Shown here piece by piece: positions 25,182 to 37,000 of a stretch of DNA of 64,000 nt. The notes beneath the pieces were generated by a model, which had not been told where the DNA came from, searched no databases, and saw only the letters and a list, made by a program, of their open reading frames with translations. The stretch lies in the NCBI RefSeq assembly GCF_964199755.1, contig NC_133897.1, positions 167,908,678 to 167,972,677 of the forward strand. The letters are read 5' to 3'. Numbering within the stretch: position 1 is the first letter of the stretch; every line of letters starts with the position of its first letter. The stretch comes from Larus michahellis. Its lineage: Eukaryota > Chordata > Aves > Charadriiformes > Laridae. A program made the position numbers and the translations under genes.

Positions 25182-25632
25182 AGAGTCATAGAATGGTTTG
25201 GGTTGGAAAGGACCTTAAAGATTCCAATTCTCTCAGTCTGTCTTCATAGAACAGATGCTCCAGCCCTCTGATCATCTTTGTGGCCTCCTCTGGACCCACT
25301 CCAATAGGTCCATGTCCTTCTTATGTTGGGGGCCCCAGAGCTGGAGGCAGCACTGCAGGTGAGGTCTTAGCAGATCAGAGTAGAGGGGCAGAATCCTCTC
25401 CCTCGCCCTGCTGGCCATGTTGATGGGGATGCAGCCCAGGATGCAGTTGGCTCTCCGGACTGTGAGCGCATATTGCCAGCTCATGTTAAGCTTCTCATCC
25501 ACCAACATCCCCAAGTCCTTCTCCTCAGGGCTGCTCTCAATCCATTCTCCACCCAGCCTGGATTTATGCTTGGCATTGCCCTGACCCACATGCAGGACCT
25601 TGCACTTGACCTTGTTGAACTTCATGAGGTTC
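25182..25632 (-). mobile_element. CR1 LINE with 3' UTR joined to ORF2 by deletion
   Basis: The left end has the 3' terminus (GTCATAGAATGGTTTGGGTTGG), but the last part of ORF2 is missing. It jumps directly to the segment read on the minus strand as MKFNKVKCKVLHVGQGNAKH, then WIESSPEEKDLGMLVDEKLN and LLEWVQRRPQR. Confidence 0.9.
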
Positions 25633-28221
25633 GCACAGGCACTTGTTATGCCATTGCTTGGTGGAGTGAAGAGTCCTATGTTAGCAGATTTCCTTTCCTC
25701 ATGGAAGAACTTGCACTGCTCATCCTCAGTCTCATAATATAAGCATTTTCAAGCAGTGGTATGGCACAAAAGAAAAAAGGATAAAAGTTCTGCTTATTGC
25801 TTCTCTCCCCCATGTCCTGCCATGAGAAGCCCCAGGTCCAGAGAAGAGAGGTGACATAACCTTCTCAGCCTTGTGGTGTTATGTCCCATTGAAAACACTT
25901 ACCACAATAATCCAAAGGGCTTTGGTGTCTCTCTAGTTCTTCAGATGTCTACCCACAACATCTAGCAATTTTCAAAATCACTGTTCCCTAGAATAAAATG
26001 TCCCTTGATTGTGAGTTTCTTGGATACCGTGAAGATGCCTTCAGTGTCAAGAGCTAGACTGATTGTATCCTGTGGAGATATTGATGTGCACCACAGACAA
26101 ATAAGCAGCCCTTGAAATAAGGCCTATTTAAGAATTTGTATGCCTAATCAACTCTCCTACATACCCAGCTGAGAACTTCCATGTTTTTGTTAACACTCAA
26201 AATCTTGGTATAGGCAAAAATGAAACACATATGTAAAGGCAAGAATTTACTATTACCATGTATGAAATCTTAACAGTTTAATCAAAGAATCATGATTAGT
26301 GAAGATGAAATTATTATAGACATAAAAAGAAAGGAAATAATTACTATTAATAAAGTTTCAATAACAATTTGGTTAAAATTGTTATACACAGACTTACTAG
26401 TTTCTAACATTGCTGCCTCCCACCTCACAGGGAGGTACGGTGAGTCGTTTGCATTCTGAGTCCTCCACTGGGAAGGGTATGGTGGTGGAAATGGATTCTT
26501 CTTCCTCAACCAAGGATCTACTGAGAGTCATTTTGATTCTGTTTGCTAAAACACTTGCTCCACCCCACAGAGGATTTTACCATGTATGGTGCATTTTACA
26601 TTGGTTTGATATTAGCTCCTTGGTCTCTTTGCTATTCCTAAAGATGATTTTGTCCACCTCTAGATCTGCATTTCTTTGACTGTCAGTGAGTTGTTTATAG
26701 CCATGGGGTCTCTAATACCAAGCCACTGCCCCACCTCATATCACCCCATGCCAGCACTCCTCTGTGCCATGTCCTGCACCTCCAACTCTTGAGGCCTTGC
26801 TGTCATACCAGGTCTGTATTTCTTTACGTTGGAGTCGTAAATAGTTCATTCTGGATGCAACAACTTCTTGTTATGGCTATCTATGTAAACTTACAGTTGC
26901 AAAGATAACAAGATAACAGTTGCAAACAACAAAGATAAACAAAAGTAAAGGAATTTAGGCATAGCCACCTGGGCAATTAGTAAAACTGCTTTTACAGATG
27001 AGCAAATAAAAAACAAAGCTAAAGACAGGCCAAGTGCAGACAAAGCCAGACCAACAAGCCTCAGCCCTGAGGACTTGCAAACTCAATAAAAAGAGTGTAG
27101 CCTATTACAAGCAATGCCAGTATTGTGTTCACAGGGTTACAGAGGTATATCATCATTTCTTGCAATGGAGAGACAATGGTTTTTCTTTTGTGGACCTTTC
27201 TAGTGACATGACTTTATCTCCATCAGCCAGATATGCTCCTCTCACCTTCCCAAGGTGGCTCAGTTTCAAGGATTTTCACTATCTCTGCCCATGACTTATA
27301 CTCTCAGTGTCGATGACCGCAGTGGTATTTTTAGTATTGTTCTCTAAGATGACAATATAACACAATAATCTGGCTGCTGATGTGTTTGTTTTTAAATGCA
27401 CTCTGACATGATAATTTTGTGATGTTCTCGTCCATGACTGCACTGCTTATCAACCAACCCAGGGTAGCCTGAGACCAGTAACTCACGTCTGAGAAAGAGC
27501 AGTGCAGTGCAGTGAAAATCTGTGAAAATTGTATTTCTTTCTGAATTTTGTGAGTACATAATTAATGCTTGTTTCATGTGCAGAAGTGCCAACATAAATA
27601 CACTTCTGGACAGTGAATAGGAAATGTCTAATATTTTTTCTATCCCTAACAAGTAAGTGAGTAACCAGGTATTTTAACCATGTCCTAATAAGTCCTTCAA
27701 TTACAACAATGTAAAATAAATGTGTCTCTCTTCAGCTTTATTTGGAGAAAGAAGATAAAATAGGGTTTGTCACAAATGCCTACGGACAGAGATGAGGAAA
27801 TATTTATCCACATATCTGGGCTCCAGCTTTACTTTCAGGGCAAATTCCATTTCTTCAGGCTGTAGAAGAAAGTTATCAGCTATGGTAAAGTGTCCCGGGC
27901 TTCTGGATGTAGCAAGCATCATTCCATGATGCAATGAAAAGCAGAGAGGTGGCTGTGACAGAGACATGTGGCCATGAAGTGGCCTGTCGCCATTGCGTTT
28001 TACCAGTGCGTGACAGACACTTGTGTTAGGTCTTAGCAGTAACACAGCAAGAACATGAAGTGTTAATTTCACGTCTTGGCATTTCTGCATGTCCTGGGAC
28101 TGGTGAGAATATTTGACACCCTTCTTTACCCATGGGGTTCATTCAGGGTTGTTAATGGTTCTCTCTCTATTTCACTCGGTACCTGGAGTACAGATGGGTT
28201 TGTATATTCGTGGGTTGATGA
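25633..28221. other. Intergenic, nothing recognised
   Basis: AT-rich sequence around 26.2-26.4 kb. No gene structure, RNA or clear repeat was recognised. Confidence 0.5.
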
Positions 28222-28728
28222 CCGATACCAGTTTGGGGCCCCTTACTACAGGAAAGACATTGAGGTGCTGGAGCATGTTCAGAGAAGGGCAACAAAGCTG
28301 GTGAGGGGTCTGAAGTATAAGTCTTACAAGCAGTGGCTGAAGGAACTGGGTTTTTTTAGCCTGGAGAAAAGATTGAGAGGAGACCTTATCGCTCTCTACA
28401 ACCACCAAGGAGATTGTAGCGAGGTGGGGGTTAGTCTCTTCTCCCAAGTAACAGGTGATAGGACAAGAAGAAATGGCCTCAAGTTGCACCAGGGGACGTT
28501 TAAGATGGATATTAGGAATAATTTCTTCACGGAAAAGGTTATCAAGCATTGGAATAGGCTGCCCAAGGAAATCGTGGAGTCACCATCCATGGAGGGATTT
28601 AAAAGACATGTAGATGTGATGCTGAAGGACGTGGTTTAGTGGTAACTTGGCAGTGTTAGGTTAACAATTGGACTCGATAATCTTAAGAGTTTTTTTAACC
28701 AAAACAATTCTATGATTCTATAGATTTA
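28222..28728 (+). mobile_element. CR1 LINE, 5'-truncated
   Basis: The ORF2 C-terminus is read in one frame: [20 protein letters not shown], then [20 protein letters not shown] and [17 protein letters not shown], to MLKDVV and a stop. It is followed by a short 3' UTR and the tail AATTCTATGATTCTATAG. It abuts an older CR1 fragment of the same orientation. Confidence 0.92.
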
Positions 28729-28734
28729 GACAAG

Positions 28735-28905
28735 GGATCTTTGGCTTGGAAAAGAGCTACCAGGGTGGACATAGGGCTATATAACAAATGGTGTAGAAAA
28801 GGTAGACAAGGAGTCTCACTACTGCTCATCTACGAGAACAAGGGGTCTGAATGAAACTGTGAGGCAGAGAGTTTGAAAGAGAAACAAACCACCTTTAATT
28901 AAATG
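28735..28905 (+). mobile_element. Ancient CR1-type 3' fragment
   Basis: The order of phrases (TTGGCTTGGAAAAGAGCTA, then ATAACAAATGGTGTAGAAAAGG, then AGAACAAGGGGTCTGAATGA, then GGCAGAGAGTTTGAAAGAG) matches the old amniote CR1 class, distinct from the younger copies. It lies immediately downstream of the younger copy, which may have inserted at or next to it. Confidence 0.6.
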
Positions 28906-29464
28906 GTGGCATTAAGCCTAAAAGGGTGCTGTGAAGGCCAGGAGTGTGAACAAAGTCAACATGCAATAAGACATATTGGTGGTGTTTCACTGTTGGTTAC
29001 TATACACAGTGGTCCTGATGAAGCCCCTGGGCCAGCAAAACCTGAGACTTCTGACTGCTGGAACTGGCAGATAAAAAAAGACAACCTCCATGTACCACCC
29101 TTGTGCAGCAGAAAGCCAAAAACATATCAAACACCTCTGGGGACTGAGCTCTGGATGTAGTTCACAGGTAGAGCACTGCAAAGCACACACTGCCAGCTAA
29201 TGCAAGCCTGCAGCTTGTTTCCAAAGTCCTTCCATAGCCAGGGATGTGGTTCCTCCACCCTGACCACTTACACAGTGTTGTTCCAGCAAAGGAATTATAT
29301 TTGAGCAACCTGGGAGCTGTTTGTGAATCCAGAATTGCAGTTTGTTCCAAATTTTGATGGGAAGCAATGCAGGACGGGTGAAAATCATGGCTGAAATACC
29401 TACCACACTTTGCAGAATGCCTGGAAATGATGGTGGTTGCGCTCTGGTGATCTTAGTGGGTGCA

Positions 29465-29640
29465 TCATAGGATTACAGGAAACTTGAGTTGGAAGGGGGA
29501 TCTCAGGAGGTTTCTAATACAAGTTCCTGATCAAAGGTCTCAACTATGAGGTCAGCCAACGTTTTCATCCAGTTGAGTCATGTTCCAAGGATGAAAATTG
29601 TACCACCTCTCTTGGAAACCTGCTCTAACATATATGCTAC
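29465..29640 (-). mobile_element. Diverged CR1 3' end relic
   Basis: Left to right it shows GATTACAGGAAACTTGAGTTGG, then CATCCAGTTGAGTCATGTTCC, then TACCACCTCTCTTGGAAACC. These are the reverse complement of the CR1 3' terminus and final ORF2 block, with many changes. Confidence 0.6.
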
Positions 29641-29670
29641 ATGGAAGACTTTAAATCACATCGTTATTGA

Positions 29671-29750
29671 TTATTCCATATATCACAAACAGAGTGATAA
29701 TTGGAGAGGATTATTCCATATATCACAAACAGAGTGATAATTGGAGAGGA
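29671..29750. repeat. Perfect 40-bp tandem duplication
   Basis: The block 29671-29710, beginning TTATTCCATATATCACAAAC, is repeated without any mismatch at 29711-29750. There are two copies only. Confidence 0.95.
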
Positions 29751-30781
29751 CATTTTTGCTGAATCTTGTAAAGGGGATTATAGGAAAATGAAGAACCAGA
29801 CCAGGATGGATAACACCAAAATGGAGCCCTTACAAACACACGTGGAATTGCAGATGATGCTCTAGAGGATTGAAGCAAGGGGCAAAGTCATTCCACTGAA
29901 TCCCAAATTCAGGCCAAAACTGTTACAAAAATCACCCAGTCTTCCCAGTAAAGATAGTTTCATACCAGTGGAACAGGTAGAAGAAATGTTGATGGAAGGC
30001 TACTGCCAGTTGGGAATAATGTGAAAAGCTTTACACATCTTCTGGAAGAACTGACCACAATACCTAACTCATCTCACTGTATAAATAATACTGAAAGTTG
30101 GAACCAGAGTTTGGAAATATAAAATAAAATAAAATAAAATAATAAAATAAAAATATATTTATCAGAGGACATGCACACTATAAATAACTTTAGTGATCAC
30201 TACAGTTTTAACACAACATTCTTTTTATTCTGCTCAAAAGGGTACAGAAAACAAGAGATTTTAGCCTCCTTGGATGAGATCACTGGCATGGGAAGTTTAG
30301 TCTCCTTCCTCATATTTTGGACACAGAAGTGTTTCCTTAATCTCTTGTGCACAAAGAAGGAGATCTAGACAAAAAAAAAGAGCCAATACAAAACTGTGGG
30401 ATGGAGAAGACCTGTCACATAATTGAATTTCATCTGAGAAGATGGCCAGTTCCACTATTCTGCTGGCTAACACCTGTGAAAAAAATGCTCTAAGGAAGTA
30501 TGGAAAGCTCTTAGTGAAAGGTTTTTTGCTTTAAGCATACTTCATACAGCAATTTTTTTTTAGTTCAAAACCAACCAACCAGACCAGCACAGCAAAGAAA
30601 CTTCATAGTTAGTTTTGTAGGAGTTGTCGAAGAGTCAATTCAAAAATTTGTGTCAGGACTTCCTGAGTTTTGCTTCTCTCTTGGTTTTGGCAAAAGGGCA
30701 GGTACTGAAAAAAAAACAATTTCTAGGAGTTGCTGAGGGTCATCCATGAAGCATCCAAATGGAAAGCTGGGCTGGCAGGGG
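29751..30781. other. Intergenic between repeats and LYPD2 3' end
   Basis: No gene was seen. An (AAAAT)n microsatellite lies at 30119-30155. A second TTTATT (AATAAA on the minus strand) at 30224-30229 could serve as a distal LYPD2 poly(A) signal. Confidence 0.45.
30119..30155. repeat. (AAAAT)n microsatellite
   Basis: About six AAAAT units with one short interruption, running into AAATATATTT. Confidence 0.9.
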
Positions 30782-30787
30782 TTTATT
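30782..30787 (-). promoter_or_regulatory. Candidate poly(A) signal of LYPD2
   Basis: AATAAA on the minus strand, 49 nt past the LYPD2 stop codon. It would give an unusually short 3' UTR. The alternative distal signal is at 30229-30224. Confidence 0.4.
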
Positions 30788-30835
30788 GTCTTCTTCATTG
30801 GGTTCTTCAGCATGAAAGACCTCCCCATCAGCTCC

Positions 30836-31047
30836 TCACAGTCTAGTCCAGAAGAGGGCACAAAGGGAACTTGCTAGCATCCCAACTGGCAAAAAGCTCA
30901 TCCTTAAACTACCTGCGCCATCAGTGTTGCACAAGTCAGAGTAACAGCAGGAAACTGGGCGAGTCATACCAATCCCGTCCACATCAGATGGGATGCAGAC
31001 AGAAGAGCACATTTTGGTGACTGTCGAGACTCCCATGAAGGGATAAA
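30836..31047 (-). CDS. LYPD2: LYPD2 exon 3 (Cys6-Cys10 and tail)
   Basis: The acceptor is TTGTTGTAG, ending at 31048, after a pyrimidine-rich tract. The 212 nt run from the YPFMG segment to the stop codon at 30838-30836, the same length as the third exon of the SLURP1-like gene. Confidence 0.92.
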
Positions 31048-34000
31048 CTACAACAAAGAAGGAAAGAAGGAACAGTTATGAACGGGACGAATGGAGGAGA
31101 ATTGACCTTATCCCTAGTGAAACATTAGCTGCCTCACCACCAAAGTCTTAGCTTCAGTTCAAACACAATTGGTCTACTTCCTACTAGTAATATAAAAAAC
31201 AGTTCCGACTGAGTGGCCACAAGCTGAACAGCACCTTGTATTCTCTGTGTCCTTTCTGGATCAGTTCGATGCTTCAGGAGGTCAATTAAGCACTTTTTCT
31301 GCCTCTATTTTGATTCTTACTCACTATCTCCTGTCTCTCCCATGTGCAACCAGAGCCTTTTCAGCAGGACCATGCAAAAGAGAGCATCTTTGCAGTGCAT
31401 TTCTTTATTTGCACAGCTTATGACTTGTAGGATCACCAGTCAGACTGAAGATACATTCCTGAGAGCTCCAGAGAACTCAAAGGCACTTCTATTTTGTCTC
31501 CAAATGACCAGAAGTTGGTATTCCCACCTTGCTGGTCTTGGCTTATCTCTACTGGCCTCTCTACTCCACCCAGCTTTCATAAACAGTTCTTGGGTTGAGA
31601 GAGCACTGTTTAACACACATCCATTGTGCAAGTCATGCAAATGGTCTGGAGAGCTAGAACTCTTTAGCTCCACGCCTCCAGCTCAAAGCAACCTGTTATT
31701 TCTAACCATGCTCAACACTGAGCATTAACTATGAGCTTGCGTTCACTAAGCTTTCACTCACATGAAGATTGCTTTCCACAACATCAGGAGACTGCTCTCT
31801 GCCCCACGGATGCTCCCTTCCAGGCTTATGTATTTAAGTGGGAAAAGGTACTGCTCCCCACACCAGCAGTCGTCACTGTAGAAACACTGAATCATATTAA
31901 AAATATGGATAAAGAAGTAATTGCCCTTACCGTCCTCCAGGGAATACATGGTTGTCTTGCACATGGTTTCATTCTTTGTGCAGTTCTGGGTCTTCATGCA
32001 CTTATCAACAGCGGTAGGTTCATGACAAGTGTAACATTGCAAGGCTTGCGCTGCAAGGAGGAAAAATATGAAGTTGACCTCAGTGTGGACCACCAGATTC
32101 TGTCCGTGCCCCTCCAGGTACCTCTGGGGAGGGTATCTTTCCAAAATATTCATACTGAGAACAGGAATGGGATAGTAAAATCTGTTTGTACCAATGGGAA
32201 TGAGAAATACAGTAGTCTGGTGGTCAAAGCACAGCTTTAGATGTAGGTTTGGATCCCTTGTAACAAGTCAAGCAGGACCGAGCCACGCACACAGAAGGTC
32301 CCATGATACAGGAAAGTCCTATCAACACCAAGCTGCTGAATGTTTGGGGCACAAAAATGGTCCTTCTGCTCTTGCTTTGTTGTTGGGGGTTTGGTGGGTT
32401 GGCTTTTTTTGTAAATAGGTCTTAAGTAGTCCACAAGAGAGTTTAAGGGTAATTTTATTTAATTGTTGGATCTGCACCCTAGAACGTGCAGTAAATATGG
32501 GCTGAAAGTGCCAGGACATCCCAATACCAATAAAAATGAAGAGGGTGATAAAAAAAAAAATTAATAAAAAATGCAGGAGTAAATTCATGAAAATAGAGTG
32601 GAGGAGCTGCGTGGCTCACCTTCTTCTGCCTTATCACCATGAAGGTAATTGGGTTGCCTAAGACAGGGCTGACTGTTCTGTGTGGTGGCTGGATGCCAGC
32701 AGACAGACTTTGCAAGATGTGACATCTCAGCACTTGAATTCTTTGAAAATCTTGCCCCAGGTGCCACCAGCATCCTAAGATATGCAGGGACCCAGGAGAA
32801 GTCAAATATTTCAACTGTGCAATTAACCAGGTGTTTTTATTTTAATCATTATCACAATTAGTCAAAAGGCCCTGCTTCACATGTTTATGACTAGTATCTA
32901 ATTGTTCTGCTTGCCAACCAACCACATCCCCAAATTCCTTTAATCTGTGTTATTCCCACAGGAGAATAAACACACTTGTAGCTGGTTTACCTCAACCCCG
33001 TTCTTACTTTGCATCTGCTTTTCTCCTTGACTTTGCGTTAGCAGAGCCTCAGAAAGAGATCATAGACTCACTCACGAATTCACACAATTACAGAATGGTG
33101 GAGGTTGGAAGGGACCTCTGGAGATCATCTAGTCAGTCCTGCCTAAGTAGGATTATCTAGAGCCAGTTGCCCAGGACTGTGTCCAGCTGGGTTTTTAATA
33201 TCTCCAAGGATGGAGGCTCTACAACCTCCCTGGGCAACCCGTGCCAGTCCTCAGTCACCCTCACAGTAAAAACGTGTTTTCTGATGTTCAGAGGGAACTT
33301 GGTGTGTTTCAGTTTGTGCCCATTGCCTCTGGTCCCGTCACTGGGCACCACTGAAAAAAGCTTGGCTCTATCTTTTGTGCACCCTCCCTTCAGCTATTTA
33401 TACACATTAATAAGATCTCCCCCTGAGTCTTCTCTTCTCCAGGCTGAACAGTCCCAACTCTCTCAGCTTTTTCTCAGAGAAGAGATACTTCAGTGCCTCC
33501 ACCATCATTGTGGCCCTTTGTTGGATTCTCTCCATTATGTCCTTGTCTCCCTTGTACTGGGGAGCCCAGAAGTGGACACAGGACTCCAGGTGTGGCCTCA
33601 TCAGTGTTGAGTAGAGGGGACGATCACCTTCCTTGACCTGCAGGCAATACTTCATCTAATGCAACCCAGGATACCACTAGCCGCCTTTGCTGCAAGGGCA
33701 CATTGCTGGCTCTTGTTCAACTTGGTTTCCACCAGGACCCCCAGGTCCTTTTCAGCAGAGCTGCTTTCCAGATGGATGGCCCCCAGCATATATTGGTGCA
33801 TGGGGTGGTTCGTCCCCAGGTGCATGACTTCGCACTTCCCCTTGTTGAATTGCCTGAGGTTTCTGTCAGCTGAGTTCTCCAGCTTGGCAAGGTTCCTCTG
33901 GGTGGCAGCACAACCCACTGACATACCAGCTTCTCCTCCCAGTTTTCTGTCATCGGCAGACTTGCTGAGGGTATGCTTTGCCCCATCATCCAGATAGTTA

Positions 34001-37000
34001 ACGGCAATGTCAAAAAGAACTGGACCCAGTATTGACCTCTGGGGTACACCTCAAGTTACTAGCCTTCAAGTAGATTTTGTACCCATGATCTCCACCCCCT
34101 GGGCTCGACCATTCAGGCAGTTTTCAATCCACCTCACTGGCTCTCATCTAGTTCATACTTCAATAGCTTGTCCATGAGGATCTTTTGGGAGACAGTGTCA
34201 AAGAATCATAGAATCATAGAATCATTTAGGTTGGAAAAGACCCTTGGGATCATCGAGTCCAACCATCAACCCCACTCTGAAAAGTTCTCGCTTACACCAT
34301 ATCCCCTAACACCACATCTAAATGACTCTTAAACACATTGAGGAATGGTGACTCCACCACCTCCCTGGGCAGCCTATTCCAGTGTCCGACCACTCTGTCT
34401 GGGAAGAATTTTTTCCTAATGTCCAGCCTAAACCTACCCCGCTGCAGCTGGAACCCATTCCCTCTTGTTCTATCGCTAATCACCTGTGAGAAGAGACCAG
34501 CACCAACCTCTCTACAATGGCCTTTCAAGTAGTTGTAGAGAGCGATGAGGTCTCCCCCCAGCCTCCTCTTCCTCAAACTAAACAGTCCCAGCTCCTTCAA
34601 TCCCTCCTCATCAGATTTATTCTCCAGGCCCTTCACCAGCTTCGTTGCCCTCCTCTGCACTTGCTCCAGCACCTCGATATCTCTCTCGTATTGAGGTGCC
34701 CAGAACTGGACACAATACTCAAGGTGTGGCTTCACCAGTGCTGAGTACAGGGGGACAATCACCCCCCTGCTTCTGCTGGTCACACTATTTCTAATACAAG
34801 CCAGGATGCCATTGGCTTTCTTGGCCACCTGGGCACACTGCTGGCTCATGTTCGGCCGCTTGTCAATTAGAACGCCCAGGTCCTTTTCTGCCAGGCAGCT
34901 CTCCAGCCACACTTCCCCAAGCCTGTAGCGATGCATGGGGTTGTTGTGGCCCAAGTGCAGGACCTGGTACTTGGCCTTGTTGAAGCTCATTCCATTAGTG
35001 TTGGCCCATCGATCCAACCTGTCCAAGTCTCTCTGTAGAGCCTCCCTATCCTCATGCAGATCAACACTACCGCTGAGCTTCGCGTCATCTGCAAACTTGC
35101 TGGTGATACACTCTATGTCCTTATCAAGGTCGTCAATAAAGACGTTAAACAGAAATGGTCCCAACACTGAGCCCTGAGGGACACCATTTGTGACCGGCCG
35201 CCAACTGGATTTAACTCCATTGACCACCACTCTTTGGGACCGCCCATCCAGCCAGTGCTTGATCCAGCAGATCGTATGCTCATCCAGGCCATGAGCTGCC
35301 AGTTTTTCCATGAGAATTCTATGGGGGACATTGTCAAATGCTTTTCGAAAATCTAGGTAGATAATATCCACAGCCTTTCCCTCGTCCAATAATCGAGTCA
35401 TCTTGTCATAGAAGGAGATCAGGTTCATCAGGCAGGACCTGCCTTTCATAAACCCATGCTGACTAGGCCTGATCCTCTGGTTATCCATTATATGATTTGC
35501 AGTGGCACTCAAGATGATCTGCTCCATGACCTTCCCTGCTACTGAGGTCAGACTGACAGGTCTATAGTTTCCCGGATCCTCCTTCCTGAACTCCAAGTAG
35601 GCAGTATCCACTGCTCTCCAATCATCTACCAGGCCAATCATTTCATCACAGAAGTTTATCAGGTTGGTCAAGCACTACTTCCCTTTAGTGAAGGATCTGG
35701 ATGCACAGAGAAGCCAGACTTGAATGTGAGTTGTAGCAGGGAGAATTTCTTCTGGTACTGTCCGCTCTGTCAGCTCTTTCCAAAGACTAGGAGCTCTCGG
35801 CTAGGAGAATGTCCAAGAGGGAAGGAACTGATTCCATCAAATTTACTGAGCCCTGAGAACAAATTAAGCACAACCCTTCCCCTATGCTGACATTCTGGTT
35901 TCATGAGAAGAATGTGTAAAAAGTTATTTTAAAAAGATGACAGTGGACATAATAATAGACTCCTTGGAACATGTGCCGCTTTAGACACAGACCATAAAAA
36001 GGACTTTGGTACCCAAGTCCCCAAATCTAGTCCAAGGTAGCTCACCCTGCCTCATCACTCACCAGTTCCTAGGCGCTCTTCGTCACCTCCCGGTTGAGCT
36101 GCAAAAGGCCTTGCAAGCCTGCAGGTGCCAAGTAGCTCCTAGACATGCAGAATAACCACAGCCCAGGTCCTTCAGTACCTAAAGTCCTTTGAAGTGAAGA
36201 GTTTCTGGAGAGACACAGTGAAGAGCCCAGATTGCTATGCTCTCTGAGATAAAAATAATAAGCCAAAATAGTGTCTCATATTTCCTATCACCAAGGAAAC
36301 TATTTTTGGACAAGCTTTTAAGGACACTTAGCTCTGCAGGCCTTTTTGAGGAACCCAATGCTTGATCTAGGTCTTGTCTTCCACCCCCTAGCAGACACAT
36401 GAATGTGTGTGCTTTACAGGCATAGCAACTCATTTTGGTACCATCACAGACCAGCAGCCCTTCTTGGTCTAGAAAGAAGTTCTTACCCCATCTGTGTGAC
36501 ATCTGTGTGACCCTTTAAAACCCATTAAAATAGAAAAACAATTCAGCTCATCTCAGCACATCTAAAATGGAGTGTCATAACAGCAGGCTCAGGCAAGCAA
36601 GCCACCTTACAAAAACAGATAATGCAACTTCACCCTAACTAGTAAGCCAGAAAGAGCCCTTTTATAAACAGACACAGCAATTATCTTGCTTGTATTCAAA
36701 GCAAACATTATTATTCTGTTTTGCCCATTGTGAATTGATGTTTTGTTTGCATTAATTCTACGTCTGTCAGCTGTCAAATGCATCTTTAGGGAGGAAGCTT
36801 CGTCATTATTCCCAGATTTCATGATACTCATCACTGGACAAGTCAAAGCCACAGCATTTGTGTTCCTCTTTGGGAAAAAAAAAAAAAAAAAAAAAAAAAA
36901 AAACAAAAACAAAACAAAAACCCAAACACAAACAAACAAAAAAACCCACCAAAATATAAGCACAAAGGATATCAAATTAAGAGAACATTGTCCCCAACTT